Shown one piece after another: positions 53,253 through 63,618 of a DNA stretch of 64,000 nt (position 1 is its first letter; each line of letters opens with the position of its first letter). A program made the translations under genes and the position numbers. The notes below the pieces were generated by a model. The model saw nothing but the letters and a program-made list of their open reading frames with translations, did no database searches and was not told where the DNA came from. This DNA comes from Notospermus geniculatus (lineage: Eukaryota > Nemertea > Pilidiophora > Heteronemertea > Lineidae). The DNA lies in contig NMRB01000792.1 in the NCBI GenBank assembly GCA_002633025.1, positions 88,777 to 152,776 on the forward strand. The letters are read 5' to 3'.

Positions 53253-54103
53253 GTAGAGGTGTTGTATCCCCGAGAATAAAGTTAATAATTATGAGAGGTG
53301 ATCAGCGTATGGTAAAGATTTAGCAAGGTCATTGAGGTGGTAGAGGCTCGTGTAATTGAGGGTCGATAACGTTTTTGAAATGTTCCCTTGTTTCTAAACT
53401 CTAGATAGTTGGTGGTGTACATGAAGAGTTGAACGCTCCACATCTGTCAAAATTGAGGCGAGGTATACAGGGTTTTGATGCCAGAAGACTGATAGTTCGT
53501 CATTAGCCTACACCTGTGTGATATCTGCCGGTATTTCCGTTTGCCAGTGTTTTCCATTATTATAGATCGTAGAGGTGTTGTATCCCCGACAATAAAGTTG
53601 ATAATATTATTATGAGAGGTGATCAGCGTATGGTAACGATTTAGTAAGGTCATTGAGGTGGTAGAGGCTCATGTAATTGAGGGCCGATAACGTTTTTGAA
53701 TGTTCCCTTGTTTCTGAACTGCAGGTATAGTAGTAGGTGGTGTACATGAAGAGTTTAATGCTCCACATCTGTCAAAATTGAGGTGAGGTATATCGGGTTT
53801 TGATGCCAGCAGGTATTAGACACAAAATTGCCATTACGTTTTAGTCACACTGGGGCACATTATTCTATTCTGGTCCTTTTATATCATTCACGCTGTAATT
53901 GTGCTTGGTTTATTTGTTATCATTCCATGTATTAACAGAGACATCTTTTTTATGAACAGCATTTCTACAAACAATGAGGGGAAGACTGATAGTTTGTCGT
54001 TACACCGGTGTGATATCTGCCAGTATTTCCGTTTGCCAGTGTTTTCCATTATTATAGATCGTAGAGGTGTTGTATCCCCGACAATAAAGTTGATAATATT
54101 ATA

Positions 54104-54560
54104 TGCCCCTTTCGAAAGTCGGCCATTTCGGCGCCGAGGGACAAAACAAATGGGAACATGCATTGAGTTTGGCCAGAAATTGCAGAAGTAACTGTCAGAA
54201 ACGCTTGAAATTTGGGAGACATGTAATGAGGGCCAATTCATTGAGAACTGTGAGAAAACAATTGGGTGTCATCCATAGATTTTTCGAGAAATTGGTGATT
54301 TTCTACACCTGAACAATAGGTGGATTAACAGACACTTTAAACCGTCTATTGTTCAGTTGAAGAAAAATGCAGAAATCTTCAAAAATCGATCGACGACACA
54401 CAGTTTTTTCACACGTTTCTCAATGAATTGGCCCTCATAACATGTCTGCCAAATTTCAAGCGTTTCTGACAGTTATTTCTGCACATTTTGGCAAAACTTA
54501 ATGCATTTTCCCATTTGTTTTGACCCTCGGCGCCGAAATGGCCGCCTTTCGAAAGGGGCC
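54104..54560. mobile_element. Foldback element sharing the GCCCCTTTCGAAAG tip
   Basis: GCCCCTTTCGAAAGTCGGCC and complement, then GGCGCCGAGGG..ACAAATGGG arms and an ACAATAG..CTATTGT centre (54310-54352). Inserted in TATTA sequence of the host array. Confidence 0.8.
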
Positions 54561-54744
54561 TATTACGAGAGGTGGTCAGCGTATTGTAAAGATTTAGCAA
54601 GGTCATTGAGGTGGTCATTGAGGCTCATGTAATTGAGGGTCGATAACGTTTTTGAATGATCCGTTGTTTCTAAACTGTAGATAGCAGGTGGTGTACATGA
54701 AGAGTTTAATGCTCTACATCTGTCAAAATTGAGGGGAGGTGTAT

Positions 54745-55440
54745 TAAGAAAATGGCGCCCGCCATGGAGGGGGACAGACCGAAATGTCACCCCGAGAAAA
54801 CATTGTTGACCGAGGCCACAACTCGTCTCTGCGGCTGTGTCCGGCAGCGGCGGAATGCGTGCAGACGGATCATGGTCAGCCACGATTTGGAAAAAAAACT
54901 ATTTCCTTGGTGAAGGCTGAGTGTGCTGGTCTAGGCCTATGTGAGTTAAATGACGAAGGCAACGTGGTAATATTCTTCCAAATGTGACATACATGTAGTA
55001 TCATTCTGTTAGGCCTACATTGCGTAAATTTGGAAGTCCATTGCACGTGCCTAGCCTAGAGCTGCTGCGATTGAACTTGGTAGCCTTTTTTTTCGCTGTC
55101 GCTGACATCGCTGGGTTGTGCGGACCGGTAGGCCTAGGGGTAGGCCTAGGCCTAGCATTTTATGACTGTTGAACATGCTATTCCCTCTATTCCACTCAGC
55201 CTTTTTGATGTATTGGTGATAAACATGCTGATACTACGCCAATCGACACCAGAATAGGATTTAATCGGCGCTCGATAGCCTAATATGCGACTTCAAATAT
55301 TCGAAGCGAGCAAACGAAAACAACGTCCGTCATTTTGTTTTCCGTGAGCGGTGGACATTGCATCTTGAGCGGGAGACATTGAAAAATGTTCACCGCTCAC
55401 GTGACGCGTCTGGGCCAATCATATTCACGGATTCTCTCTT
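54745..55440. repeat. Unrelated insert in the tandem array
   Basis: Starts with ATGGCGCCCGCCATGGAGG (also 3395 and, inverted, 9700). GTGAGCGGTGGACATTG and CACCGCTCACGTGACG dyads at 55347-55410. Interrupts the unit between GAGGGGAGGTGTATTAA and GAGGTACGATATAGGG. Confidence 0.6.
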
Positions 55441-55934
55441 GAGGTACGATATAGGGTTTTGATGCCAGCAGGACTGGTATTAGACACACAATTGTCATTA
55501 CGTTTTAGTCACACATTATTCTATTCTTTCATTTTATATCATTCACACTGTAATTGTACTTGGTTTAGTTGTTATCATTCCATGTGTGTAACAGAGACAT
55601 CTTTTTTATGAACAGCATTTCTACAAACAATGAGGGGAAGACTGATAGTTTGTCGTTACACCTGTGTGATATCGGCCAGTATTTCCGTTTGCCAGTGTTT
55701 TCCATTATTATCGATCGTAGAGGTGTTGTATCCCCGACAATAAAGTTGATAATATTATTATGAGAGGTGATCAGCGTATGGTAAAGATTTAGCAAGGTCA
55801 TTGAGGTGGTAGAGGCTCATGTAATTGAGGGCCGATAACGTTTTTGAATGTTCCCTTGTTTCTAAACTGCAGATAGTAGGTGGTGTACATGAAGAGTTGA
55901 ACGCCCCACATCTGTCAAAATTGAGGTGAGGTAC

Positions 55935-56157
55935 GGGAGAATCCAACTTACCTCGACGCGAGTCCAGATCATAAAAAATGTTTAAGTTCAAATAATATCG
56001 GAATATAGTAGGGGTAGCATAATGGTAGATGGAACAGCTTAGGTATAATACAAGCTGTTCAATTTACCATTATGCTGCCCCTACTATATTACGGTATTAT
56101 TAGAAGTTAGAAAAATTTTATGACCTGGACTCGTGTCGAGCTAAATTGGATTCTCCC
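55935..56157. mobile_element. Foldback MITE, GGGAGAATCCAA tip
   Basis: GGGAGAATCCAACTTA and GGGAGAATCCAATTTA, with TAGTAGGGG(T/C)AGCATAATGG in the arms; inserted between GAGGTA and TATAGGGTTTTG of the array unit. Confidence 0.8.
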
Positions 56158-56290
56158 AGATATAGGGTTTTGATGCCAGCATGTATTAGACACAAAATTG
56201 TCATTACGTTTTAGTCACACATTATTTTATTATGTCCTTTTATATCATTCACACTGTAATTGTTCTTGGTTTAGTTGTTTTCATTCCATG

Positions 56291-57454
56291 TAACAAATTT
56301 ATATAAAAAAATGCGAAGACATAATACATTTGTGGTGAGATTGAGTATTAAAAGTCCCAACCAAGAGAAAATTACGTATATGCATGCAAGACAGTTTATA
56401 CTCAAGATATAAAGAAACAAGAGAAAGTATAATTTACCGTAGTTATGAAAAAAAATATTTGTGTGTATAGGCTATTTCTGAATAAAGAAAAAACATTGAT
56501 AGATTTGTGTCAGTGATTTTTTTGGGCCTATGCCTATTCAGTGGCGTTTTTGAGCACTTTACGTAATTGGGAAATGACGCTTTATGCATTTTGACTAATT
56601 TTGTGTTAATTTATATGAAAAACGTCATATCTCATTACATAACGGCTAAAAATAATTAAGACTAGAACTGAGAAGTCACTGAAAGTGACTTCATGACCAC
56701 ACCACAAATGTTTTGGCCAGAAGCTGGTTTGTTATGTTAACGTAAGATGGCGGTGTTCGAATGCTGCATCTATGACGACGAACTGGCGAACGATCGATCA
56801 GGATGTAGGCCTACACGTCATCATGACGTTGTGCACAACATGCATAGATCTCATGTTTCCACGCACGGTTCTATTTATAGACTCTGATTCTATTTATAGA
56901 TTACGGCGCTCCCGATTCATTTAGCTGAAAAAGTTCACTATCTCAGTCAAAATTGAATGAAAGTGCACAGGAACCTTTTCATCGCGAGTGGACAATTAGA
57001 TCTTTAGACTGTGCTAACCAGATTAATGTGCATGCCCTAGTTTGACGGAAAACGTTGAGGAAAGAGAAAGTGGTAAAGAAAAATCCCAGCGTCCTGCGAA
57101 AACAATACTGACCACACCACTGAGTGGTAGTGTGGTCAATTTGATAGACGTTTGCAAATCGTAAAATGCCATAACTTTGTGGCAGAATAATTTCGACTCG
57201 TAATCAGAAGTGCACGTAAATCGCAAATAGGGCCTATTAGGCTATAGTCGTGTGTCAAGTCGTAACGACTAGGATTACGACTTCAATATTCATTATTTTT
57301 TCGCACTTCCGGTTTATAAGGTAAATTTTTCTGCCTTCAATTCGTGGTGTTCGACGAATTGAACACTTCTATCAAATCGTTTTTATCAAGGATGTCCATA
57401 GCGGACTGCAATTCATTCTCGTAGTTGAAGTCGGAGTCGAAAGCTGCGCATCCT
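56291..57454. other. Non-coding, nothing recognised
   Basis: No supported feature. TAAGATGGCGGTG (56743) is a YY1-like word without a following frame. Confidence 0.4.
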
Positions 57455-57504
57455 NNNNNNNNNNNNNNNNNNNNNNNNNNNNNNNNNNNNNNNNNNNNNN
57501 NNNN
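57455..57504. other. Assembly gap (50 N)
   Basis: Run of N followed by a G13 homopolymer. Confidence 1.
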
Positions 57505-57534
57505 GGGGGGGGGGGGGCACTAAGACCTGCCCAG

Positions 57535-57616
57535 TGTCCCAAGCCGACCGTGAGATTCGAACCAGGGACTTCATGACCGCTGACCAGAGACCCGGGCCAC
57601 TAGACCACCTCAGTCC
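57535..57616 (-). repeat. tRNA-like SINE head
   Basis: Minus strand: A box TGGTCTAGTGG (57607-57597) and B box GGTTCGAATCT (57563-57553) at SINE-like spacing; no pairing acceptor stem. Confidence 0.5.
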
Positions 57617-58394
57617 CTTTGTCATTCATTTGATAAGGAGCACAAGAAATCGAGATCGGAGCGCCATGAATATGAATATGCCATTCCCACCGACAAATCG
57701 ATTCAATATACTAGCCCCTTCACAACCCCGATGATCCGCCCTGGAAGCTGCTCGAAACTGCCACCATCAACTGAAACATCGCCGGCATCTCCCATCATTC
57801 CCCGCTGAATCACGTGAAGTGTGCTCTGTTACGATCTTTGCTTGGAAGGACTTCACGCAGTGACGTGTGAACCGAGAGTGTCTTCAAACTTCAGTGACGT
57901 CATCATTTCCAGCAGACGAAAAGAGTTTATCACCTGAAAACAAGATCGACATCTCGAATGGAAGGACGTCGTGTTCGATTTTTTATTTGTTTTTTTAGAT
58001 AATTCAGCTTGGATACGTTTTAGGTTGGACATTAGTAACGGGAAAGCACTGCTTTGACAATTGATATTCTTAGGATCCACTGGCTAAAAGGAGCAGAATT
58101 GTTAAAAGAAAGTACTGACGTCGACCGCCATTGTGAGGCCATTCCATCGAAGGATCAGAGTGTTCGCGAATGATAATTTTCACGTATGCAAATCGTTTCA
58201 TTGCCCACCTCGGAATATATCATATTTTGACTTAACTATTTGTCACTCAGTGCTTCTTATATTAAGAGATGGGTAAGTACCTTACTTTAAATTGTTGTGT
58301 CATCTTTGTAACATTGGTATTAATACATGTACATGTGCATACTTGTCCCTAACACCCGATTAGGTCATAATTTGAGAATTAAGAACACTGTTCC
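57617..58394. other. Mostly non-coding; octamer and ATG-donor juxtaposition
   Basis: ATGCAAAT octamer at 58188-58195 and GAGATGG/GTAAGTACC near 58267, where a start codon sits directly at a strong donor. This could be a first exon, but no second exon was found. TGACGTCA at 57894-57901. Confidence 0.2.
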
Positions 58395-58397
58395 TAA

Positions 58398-58788
58398 AGC
58401 CTGCCACACATGAGAGAAATAAGCTGAGCAAAACGTCATTCGACAATGTTCGAGGATTTTTACTCGGCCAATTTCCTCGCGTGTGCGGCGAATTTCTTGC
58501 GAGTTATTGTTGCCTCAACCGCCCTTTTGCAAAATATTCAACATGTTTGATATTTTTTCCTCGCGAGGAAAAAACCTAACCGTGTGCGGCGGGAACTCCG
58601 TCATTTGACTCACGTCATTTTGATATAGCGCATGCGTAGAAATCACATGACGGCATAAAATGGCACGTCACCATGGACTGTCCGTTTTAAATCCAAAATC
58701 TTTCGCCGCACACGAGAGGAAATTGACTGAGTAAAAATTATCGAATGACATTTTGCTCAGCTATTATTTCTCTCGTGTGCGGCAGGCT
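58398..58788. mobile_element. TAA-flanked MITE, AGCCTGCC(A/G)CACA tip, 391 bp
   Basis: Arms share AGCCTGCC.CACA.GAGAGAAAT and GTGTGCGGC(G)..TCGCCGCACAC internal dyads; TAA at 58395-58397 and 58789-58791. Same tip as 52642-52756. Confidence 0.85.
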
Positions 58789-58791
58789 TAA

Positions 58792-58941
58792 GCCGGCCAT
58801 ACACGATCAATATTATTGCACAATATGGGGCCAAAATAGGGACATGTGCTTCTGGCATTGATGGGTGGAAGAAAGATTGGCAATAACATCACCCATTTTG
58901 GTCCTCATATTGTGCAATAATATTGAACGTGTATGGGCGGC
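58792..58941. mobile_element. MITE abutting the previous one, GCCGGCCATACACG tip
   Basis: GCCGGCCATACACGATCAAT and GCCGCCCATACACGTTCAAT with ATTATTGCACAATATG arms. It begins immediately after the TAA of the neighbour; the right flank is TTT. Confidence 0.75.
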
Positions 58942-59660
58942 TTTGATGAAATCGAACAGAGGGCGTGAAGAGCAAAAGAAAAAAAGTTGATCATCATTAT
59001 CATCATCATCATGAGCGCGTCATGGTCCTTTTGGACCTTTGCGCAATTCATTTCTGGATTCGAACCCGCATTCGAACCTACATCAAACTCTCTCGTACGA
59101 AAAAGTGGTTAGTTCGAATCCAGCAATATACTGTTCGTATGGCAAGAATCTATGAATATCCACCGTAATCGATGCTTCCAATTTAGTCCCAGAGGAAAGG
59201 ACAGGAATCATGATGGTAAGTGGGTACACTTTCCTTCTTGGAGCACTCCGCTTATTGCTTTTTTAAGTGGTTGCTTTAATATTTCAAATTTTGCTCCACA
59301 ATCGCCGAAGTAAGGTCATTTTTCACAATGGCTGCAAAATACTTAAGTTAAGGAGCGATGTCTCAAATGCAAATTTGTAGCCATCATGATTGCAATGTAT
59401 TGAGACGTGAATATCCATGATTTAGAACATCAACACGTCTTCCTGTTTACGAATTGAAGAGGGAATCGCGGTGCATGTCGTTATTGCGTATCAATACCAA
59501 GAATCAGCACGTCTCGGGCATTTATTTTCCGCAACATCTCCCAATTATTGCCGTTAGTAGAAGCTGACGAGTCAGGCACATGCTCCCAATCACGCGCACA
59601 AAATGTTTATACGGTCGACTTCAGGAGACGACGAGGCTGCCGAAGTGTAATGTTTGCTTC
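58942..59660. other. Non-coding; short (ATC)n at 58990-59012
   Basis: ATCATCATTATCATCATCAT microsatellite. A possible tiny exon ending ATCATGATG/GTAAGT near 59208-59220 is unsupported. Confidence 0.35.
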
Positions 59661-59670
59661 AAACTCGTCC

Positions 59671-60034
59671 CCAGGGGTATAGTTCGCCCAGACAACCTCG
59701 GACCACGACTCGCTCACTAACCCCTGGAATCAGTTTTCGTGCTGCCACCTATACTTAGACCAAGATCTTTGGTCTACATATAGGTGGCAGCACGAGTCAA
59801 AATAATGAATCTAACATACATATCTGTGCTTTTTTAAATTCGTTTTGCAAAAAATCTTCAAACCTTGATATAGGTAACATTTTGATCCAAAATATTTTGA
59901 AAATTTCTTTGGGTATATTCTTCGGTATATTTTGACGGTTTCCCATCAACCAATCAAATGCGTTAAATCCAAAGCTGATTCCAGGGGTTAGTGAGCGAGT
60001 GGTCCGAGGTTGTCTGAGCGAACTATACCCCTGG
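59671..60034. mobile_element. Foldback element, CCAGGGGTATAGTTCG tip, with inner palindrome
   Basis: Arms of ~62 bp (CCAGGGGTATAGTTCGC..CTCGCTCACTAACCCC and complement). An inner dyad GTGCTGCCACCTATA at 59741 and complement to 59798 encloses CCAAGATCTTTGG. The outer dyad may extend to CTCGTC/GACGAG. Confidence 0.85.
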
Positions 60035-60820
60035 TGACGAGGTTGTGTTTACTTGACCCCATGTTCCCGGAACGCCGCAACGCGGCAAATCTGCGAAGCA
60101 AACGTCAAATGTGGAACACCGCTGTGATATGATTATGTAAATAATTTTTCGAGAATGACAAAAAATGGCCTGTGCTCCACTACTAAGGCGCGTTTGAGGC
60201 TGCAACGCATGGGTAACGATGAAGACCGTAAAAACTCAAGTGTAAGACGTGGATTTGAGTATGCAGAGCGTGCAATTATTATTTGCGGGCCTAATTTAAG
60301 TTCGGGGTATACGTCAGACTACGCCGCCGCCTGGTTGCCCGGTGCTGACTCAAGGAATCATGACGTCGCCCATGACGCTTTTTGCACTTGCGTACCTTCC
60401 CCACTGAAATTCGGACCCGGGCAGGCTCGAACGAACGCCGCGCGCTCGGAGCGTGTACCAAACACACCCGAACCATGGAGAGGTACACCCCTCCGTGGTT
60501 CGGGTGTCCATATCCCATCATTCTATACCAAACCACTGTTATCGACGTTACAATAGGAGCTGTCAGCGAGTTGACCACTAGGTGTCACTACGGCCCAATT
60601 CAATGCATCTAGCGGACCCAGTCATTATCGATCGAGCAGCAATCACGTAGATTTTCCTGTGCATTGGTCCGCTAAGACTTTGCTGCCATCTGTTGGCAAT
60701 ATGCGCGGCTGACTGCTCCTATTAATCCACACTTAGGCCTACTCATATCTCAAGCCGCCCAGAGGCCTAAACCAACAATGACTGGTTCCGAGTCCTCTGG
60801 GTGCATACAATATGTGCTTA
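60035..60820. other. Non-coding, nothing recognised
   Basis: ACACCCGAACCATGGAGAGG and its near-complement (60466-60510) form a short hairpin. The open frame over 60155-60556 has no domain. Confidence 0.4.
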
Positions 60821-60821
60821 C

Positions 60822-60902
60822 CTGCAGAATTTCAAATACTTGCAAAGTCTGCTTGCTCCATCTAGACCCATCATGACAACCGAAAGATCCTCCCATCGGG
60901 GT
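60822..60902 (-). CDS. Candidate 81-bp internal exon, weakly ARF/ARL-like
   Basis: Minus strand: acceptor TTCATTTACATTGCAG, 81 open bases, donor CTGCAG/GTAAGC. One open frame reads DLSVVMMGLDGA then CKYLKF, like the start of an ARF/ARL GTPase (hydrophobic strand, GLDGAGKT P-loop, YKLK). The GKT of the P-loop is missing and the loop is two residues short. No companion exons are seen. It is either a degenerate GTPase exon or a coincidence; a different frame is also open. Confidence 0.25.
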
Positions 60903-61270
60903 CTGCAATGTAAATGAAGTAAAAAGACGTTAGTTCGCCAAATGATCGCTCTCACGTTACCATTCTGTTCCAGAAAACTTTAGAACAATTCAACACGTAA
61001 AGATTATTCCGCTCATTCTACAAATGCATTGGCACATGCACGAAAACGCATTCGTGAGAGACTTGCACACAACACACCATTTTATAAACCAAATGGATAT
61101 TTTTAAGGATAGGGCTAATGATTTCAGAATGTAACTGATAGAAAGTATCAGCGCTTGCAATGAGTTGGAAGGCAGATACTGTATCTACTCAGTTATAACG
61201 ACAGTTCATCAAATATTCTCAGATCTGCCGACCGCCCTTTTCGCCATGTGACTGTGTAATCGTACTCACG

Positions 61271-61993
61271 CGAGGTTTCGCAAATCTGACAAAACACGAA
61301 ATACGAAATTGAACTTCGCTTCCAAGACCTAACATGCCTAACGTATTTCTCGAGATGGTTGCTACCACAAATGTCCCTGCTGCCAGTGCGTCTTTTAGCA
61401 TATCATGTAAGATCGAGAGAGTTATGGTGCATCTTGACATTTTAAATTTCGACTTCGTATCTGCGAAGTGGAAACGAAAGATAAATTTCAAAGTTTTATA
61501 CACCGTAACTCTGTCGGTCTAAAAGTCATACACTAAAATACGCTCTTGCAGCAGGCGAAATTTTAGGTACCAACCATCTCCTGAAATATATTACCGGTAC
61601 GTCACGAAAATGAAGGCCACACTAAAAAAACCCTAATCATGCTGAGTATTTTCGGGGTACTCCCTGAGATGAGTAGAAAGGTACCCATATTGAGTAGAAA
61701 ATATGAAATAGAAATCGAGTTTCTAAGGTGAAAGACATTGCTTCCTACCAGAATCGAACCCACGGACCCTCGCATATTGAGTTGAGTAGAAAGGTACTCA
61801 TAGCGAGTAGAAAGATACTCATAGCGAGTAGCAAGGAACTCCAAATGCAGCTCCTTGGCCCGATGAGTACCTCTCTACTCATCTCACGGACAAAGTGACT
61901 GATGAGTAGTCCAAAGTACTCAACATGAGCGGGAATTGTTTTCAGTGCAGTTTCGGATTTCGTACTTCGTGTTTTGTCAGATTTGTGAAACCT
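61271..61993. mobile_element. GAGGTTTCGCAAATCTGAC-tipped element, copy 3
   Basis: TIRs GAGGTTTCGCAAATCTGAC and GAGGTTTCACAAATCTGAC followed by AAAACACGAA(A/G)TACGAAAT. 61500-61640 matches 41400-41515. It carries no tRNA-like pair of its own but hosts an inserted element (61618-61948). Confidence 0.75.
61618..61948. mobile_element. Nested CACTAAAAA/CACTGAAAA-tipped element with SINE fragment
   Basis: Left CACACTAAAAAAACCCTAAT, right complement of CACTGAAAACAATTCCCGCT, then TCATG(C/T)TGAGTA in both arms and repeated GAGTAGAAAGGTAC. Contains a fragment (61707-61777) of the SINE at 23408-23600 with its B box (AATCGAACCCACGGACC). The empty position is seen in the 41515 copy. Confidence 0.75.
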
Positions 61994-62445
61994 CACAATT
62001 GATCACACATGAACTAATTCCGACGAATGAATATGAATACAGAATAGGATTTGGCACCTACTCAATTACATGGTGAAAAAGGCGGACCGCTCATCTGCGA
62101 ATATTTGATGCACTGTCGTTATAACCGAGTAGATACAGTATCATATTGCTAAAGGAATTAAAAAAAGAAATAGTTGGTTGTCATCCATAGTCTGTGATGA
62201 CTTTACGAAACATAACCCCTGCCATTTCACATCAGGTGACCACTGGCTGTGTTGCTTTTTCTCCAACGACAGTGACAAGGGCAAAACGAAGACGCAACAA
62301 TAGGATTTTCAGCGATTGGGCTAAGGTATCCCCACCATAATTATGCAAAGCATGCAAGCGAACACCCATAGAATTCTATTAAGGATTCGTAACAAATACC
62401 ATTTTGTTATCGTTATATTTTATTAACCTAAAACTGGGTCATATG
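61994..62445. other. Non-coding, nothing recognised
   Basis: No supported feature. Confidence 0.4.
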
Positions 62446-62455
62446 AATAAACATC

Positions 62456-62590
62456 GGGTCATATGAATAAAGACTGGCAAATGCTTTTACTTCAGGTTTG
62501 TACAGCATTGGCTAGTGCATTTGTATTGCAAAATTCAAGTAAAAGCACTAGTCTGTACTAGTCTTTTACTAGTCTTTATTCATATGACCC
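62456..62590. mobile_element. GGGTCATATGAATAAAG-tipped MITE, copy 2
   Basis: Palindromic arms with CAAATGCTTTTACTTCA; preceded by an extra partial tip (62436-62450). Same family as 17437-17558. Confidence 0.85.
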
Positions 62591-63269
62591 ATTTGCTATG
62601 GCTACTGCCCGATTTCTAGCCCTAGTTCCTTCATGAACGGTTGTATTTTTTTTTTTCATTTCTCTTTCTTGTAAAGTAACACCTTTTTTGTTACCCACGC
62701 CTGGTATGTCCATTACGACACCAACTCAAAATCAGGCGTATTCAACCCGAGCCTTTGAATTCCCCATCGACTACCCAACATGTATAATCAATGATCTGGC
62801 GTGAATTCGGTTCCCGCCGCGGCCACTTACTGCAGGGAATACAGTATGTCGTCCGATGGCAATAGGCCTAATGTTCTTTTCCCGACACATCCCGAAGTTC
62901 AAAGTCTGTTTAATCCGTGACGCGTTTTCATTTGAAGAGCACAGCACCAATGCCAAGTTTTCGATCTCGTACGTACGTACAAACAATCATTACGGTACCG
63001 TAGCTAAGGGAAGTACATGTAGCTTGCAACGGAACGAGACAAACGAAATCTTCTTGAAAGCAAGATATATCGTGAATCAAACTGGTTTGATATTCGACAG
63101 AAAAAAATTACCTCAGATGTTGTGAATGCCTGGGCTTTCTTACAAACGTTGCTCGAGTTGGAGCCAAAGTATCAAGTGTGCGGTGGACAGCCAACGCGCC
63201 ATGAAAATAATCACTTTCAAAAAATTGTTTGTACGAAAAACATAGTTTGTGAGCTTCAGATTTTATGCT
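62591..63269. other. Non-coding, nothing recognised
   Basis: No supported feature. Confidence 0.4.
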
Positions 63270-63273
63270 TTAA

Positions 63274-63614
63274 AGGGAGACTCTACTCATTGTAAACTTT
63301 TGAATTTTTATCAATCCATGTAGACTATTGCCATAAGTTGTGATGTCACTAATGTGAATAGGCTGACGACCTTTGTAGTGAATGAGCTAATACTGTGACT
63401 GCCTAGGCCTATTGGTTGTTCCTTCATAAATATGCAATGAGCACTCATGACGTCATGAGTGCTGTGCAATGGTCGCCTTGGGATCCAATTAAAATACTTA
63501 AAATGATGAGTTTCCTGATTTAAAAAAAACGACATGTTGCAGATATTAGTGGATTTGAATATATTAACGATGTTTCAAAAATTCAAAATTTTACACAATG
63601 AGTGGAATATCCCT
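63274..63614. mobile_element. TTAA-flanked MITE, AGGGA.A.TC.ACTCATTGT tip
   Basis: TIRs AGGGAGACTCTACTCATTGT and AGGGATATTCCACTCATTGT; TTAA at 63270-63273 and 63615-63618; 341 bp. A TGACGTCATGAG palindrome lies in the middle. Confidence 0.88.
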
Positions 63615-63618
63615 TTAA

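Larger units (their letters stand above)
52490..56290. repeat. Tandem array of a 0.3-0.54-kb unit with five or more nested elements
   Basis: The unit core CGTAGAGGTGTTGTATCCCC / ATAAAGTTGATAATATTA / GAGAGGTGATCAGCG / CCAGTGTTTTCCATTATTAT recurs at about 52810, 53250, 53565, 54060 and 55715. Longer units add TATTAGACACAAAATTG..CAGCATTTCTACAAACAATG. The array is split by elements at 52642-52756, 52840-53252, 54104-54560, ~54745-55440 and 55935-56157. No coding function is evident. Confidence 0.85.

Noticed and set aside
58262-58275. First exon consisting of ATGG at a donor
   Set aside because: The signal is short and no matching downstream exon could be found on the plus strand; left as a note only.
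59040-59130. tRNA-like B boxes (GATTCGAACCCGC, AGTTCGAATCC)
   Set aside because: No A box at proper spacing and no stems; chance matches.
60155-60556. 133-codon plus-strand frame
   Set aside because: Crosses a hairpin region, no domain, shadowed by equally long frames on the other strand.
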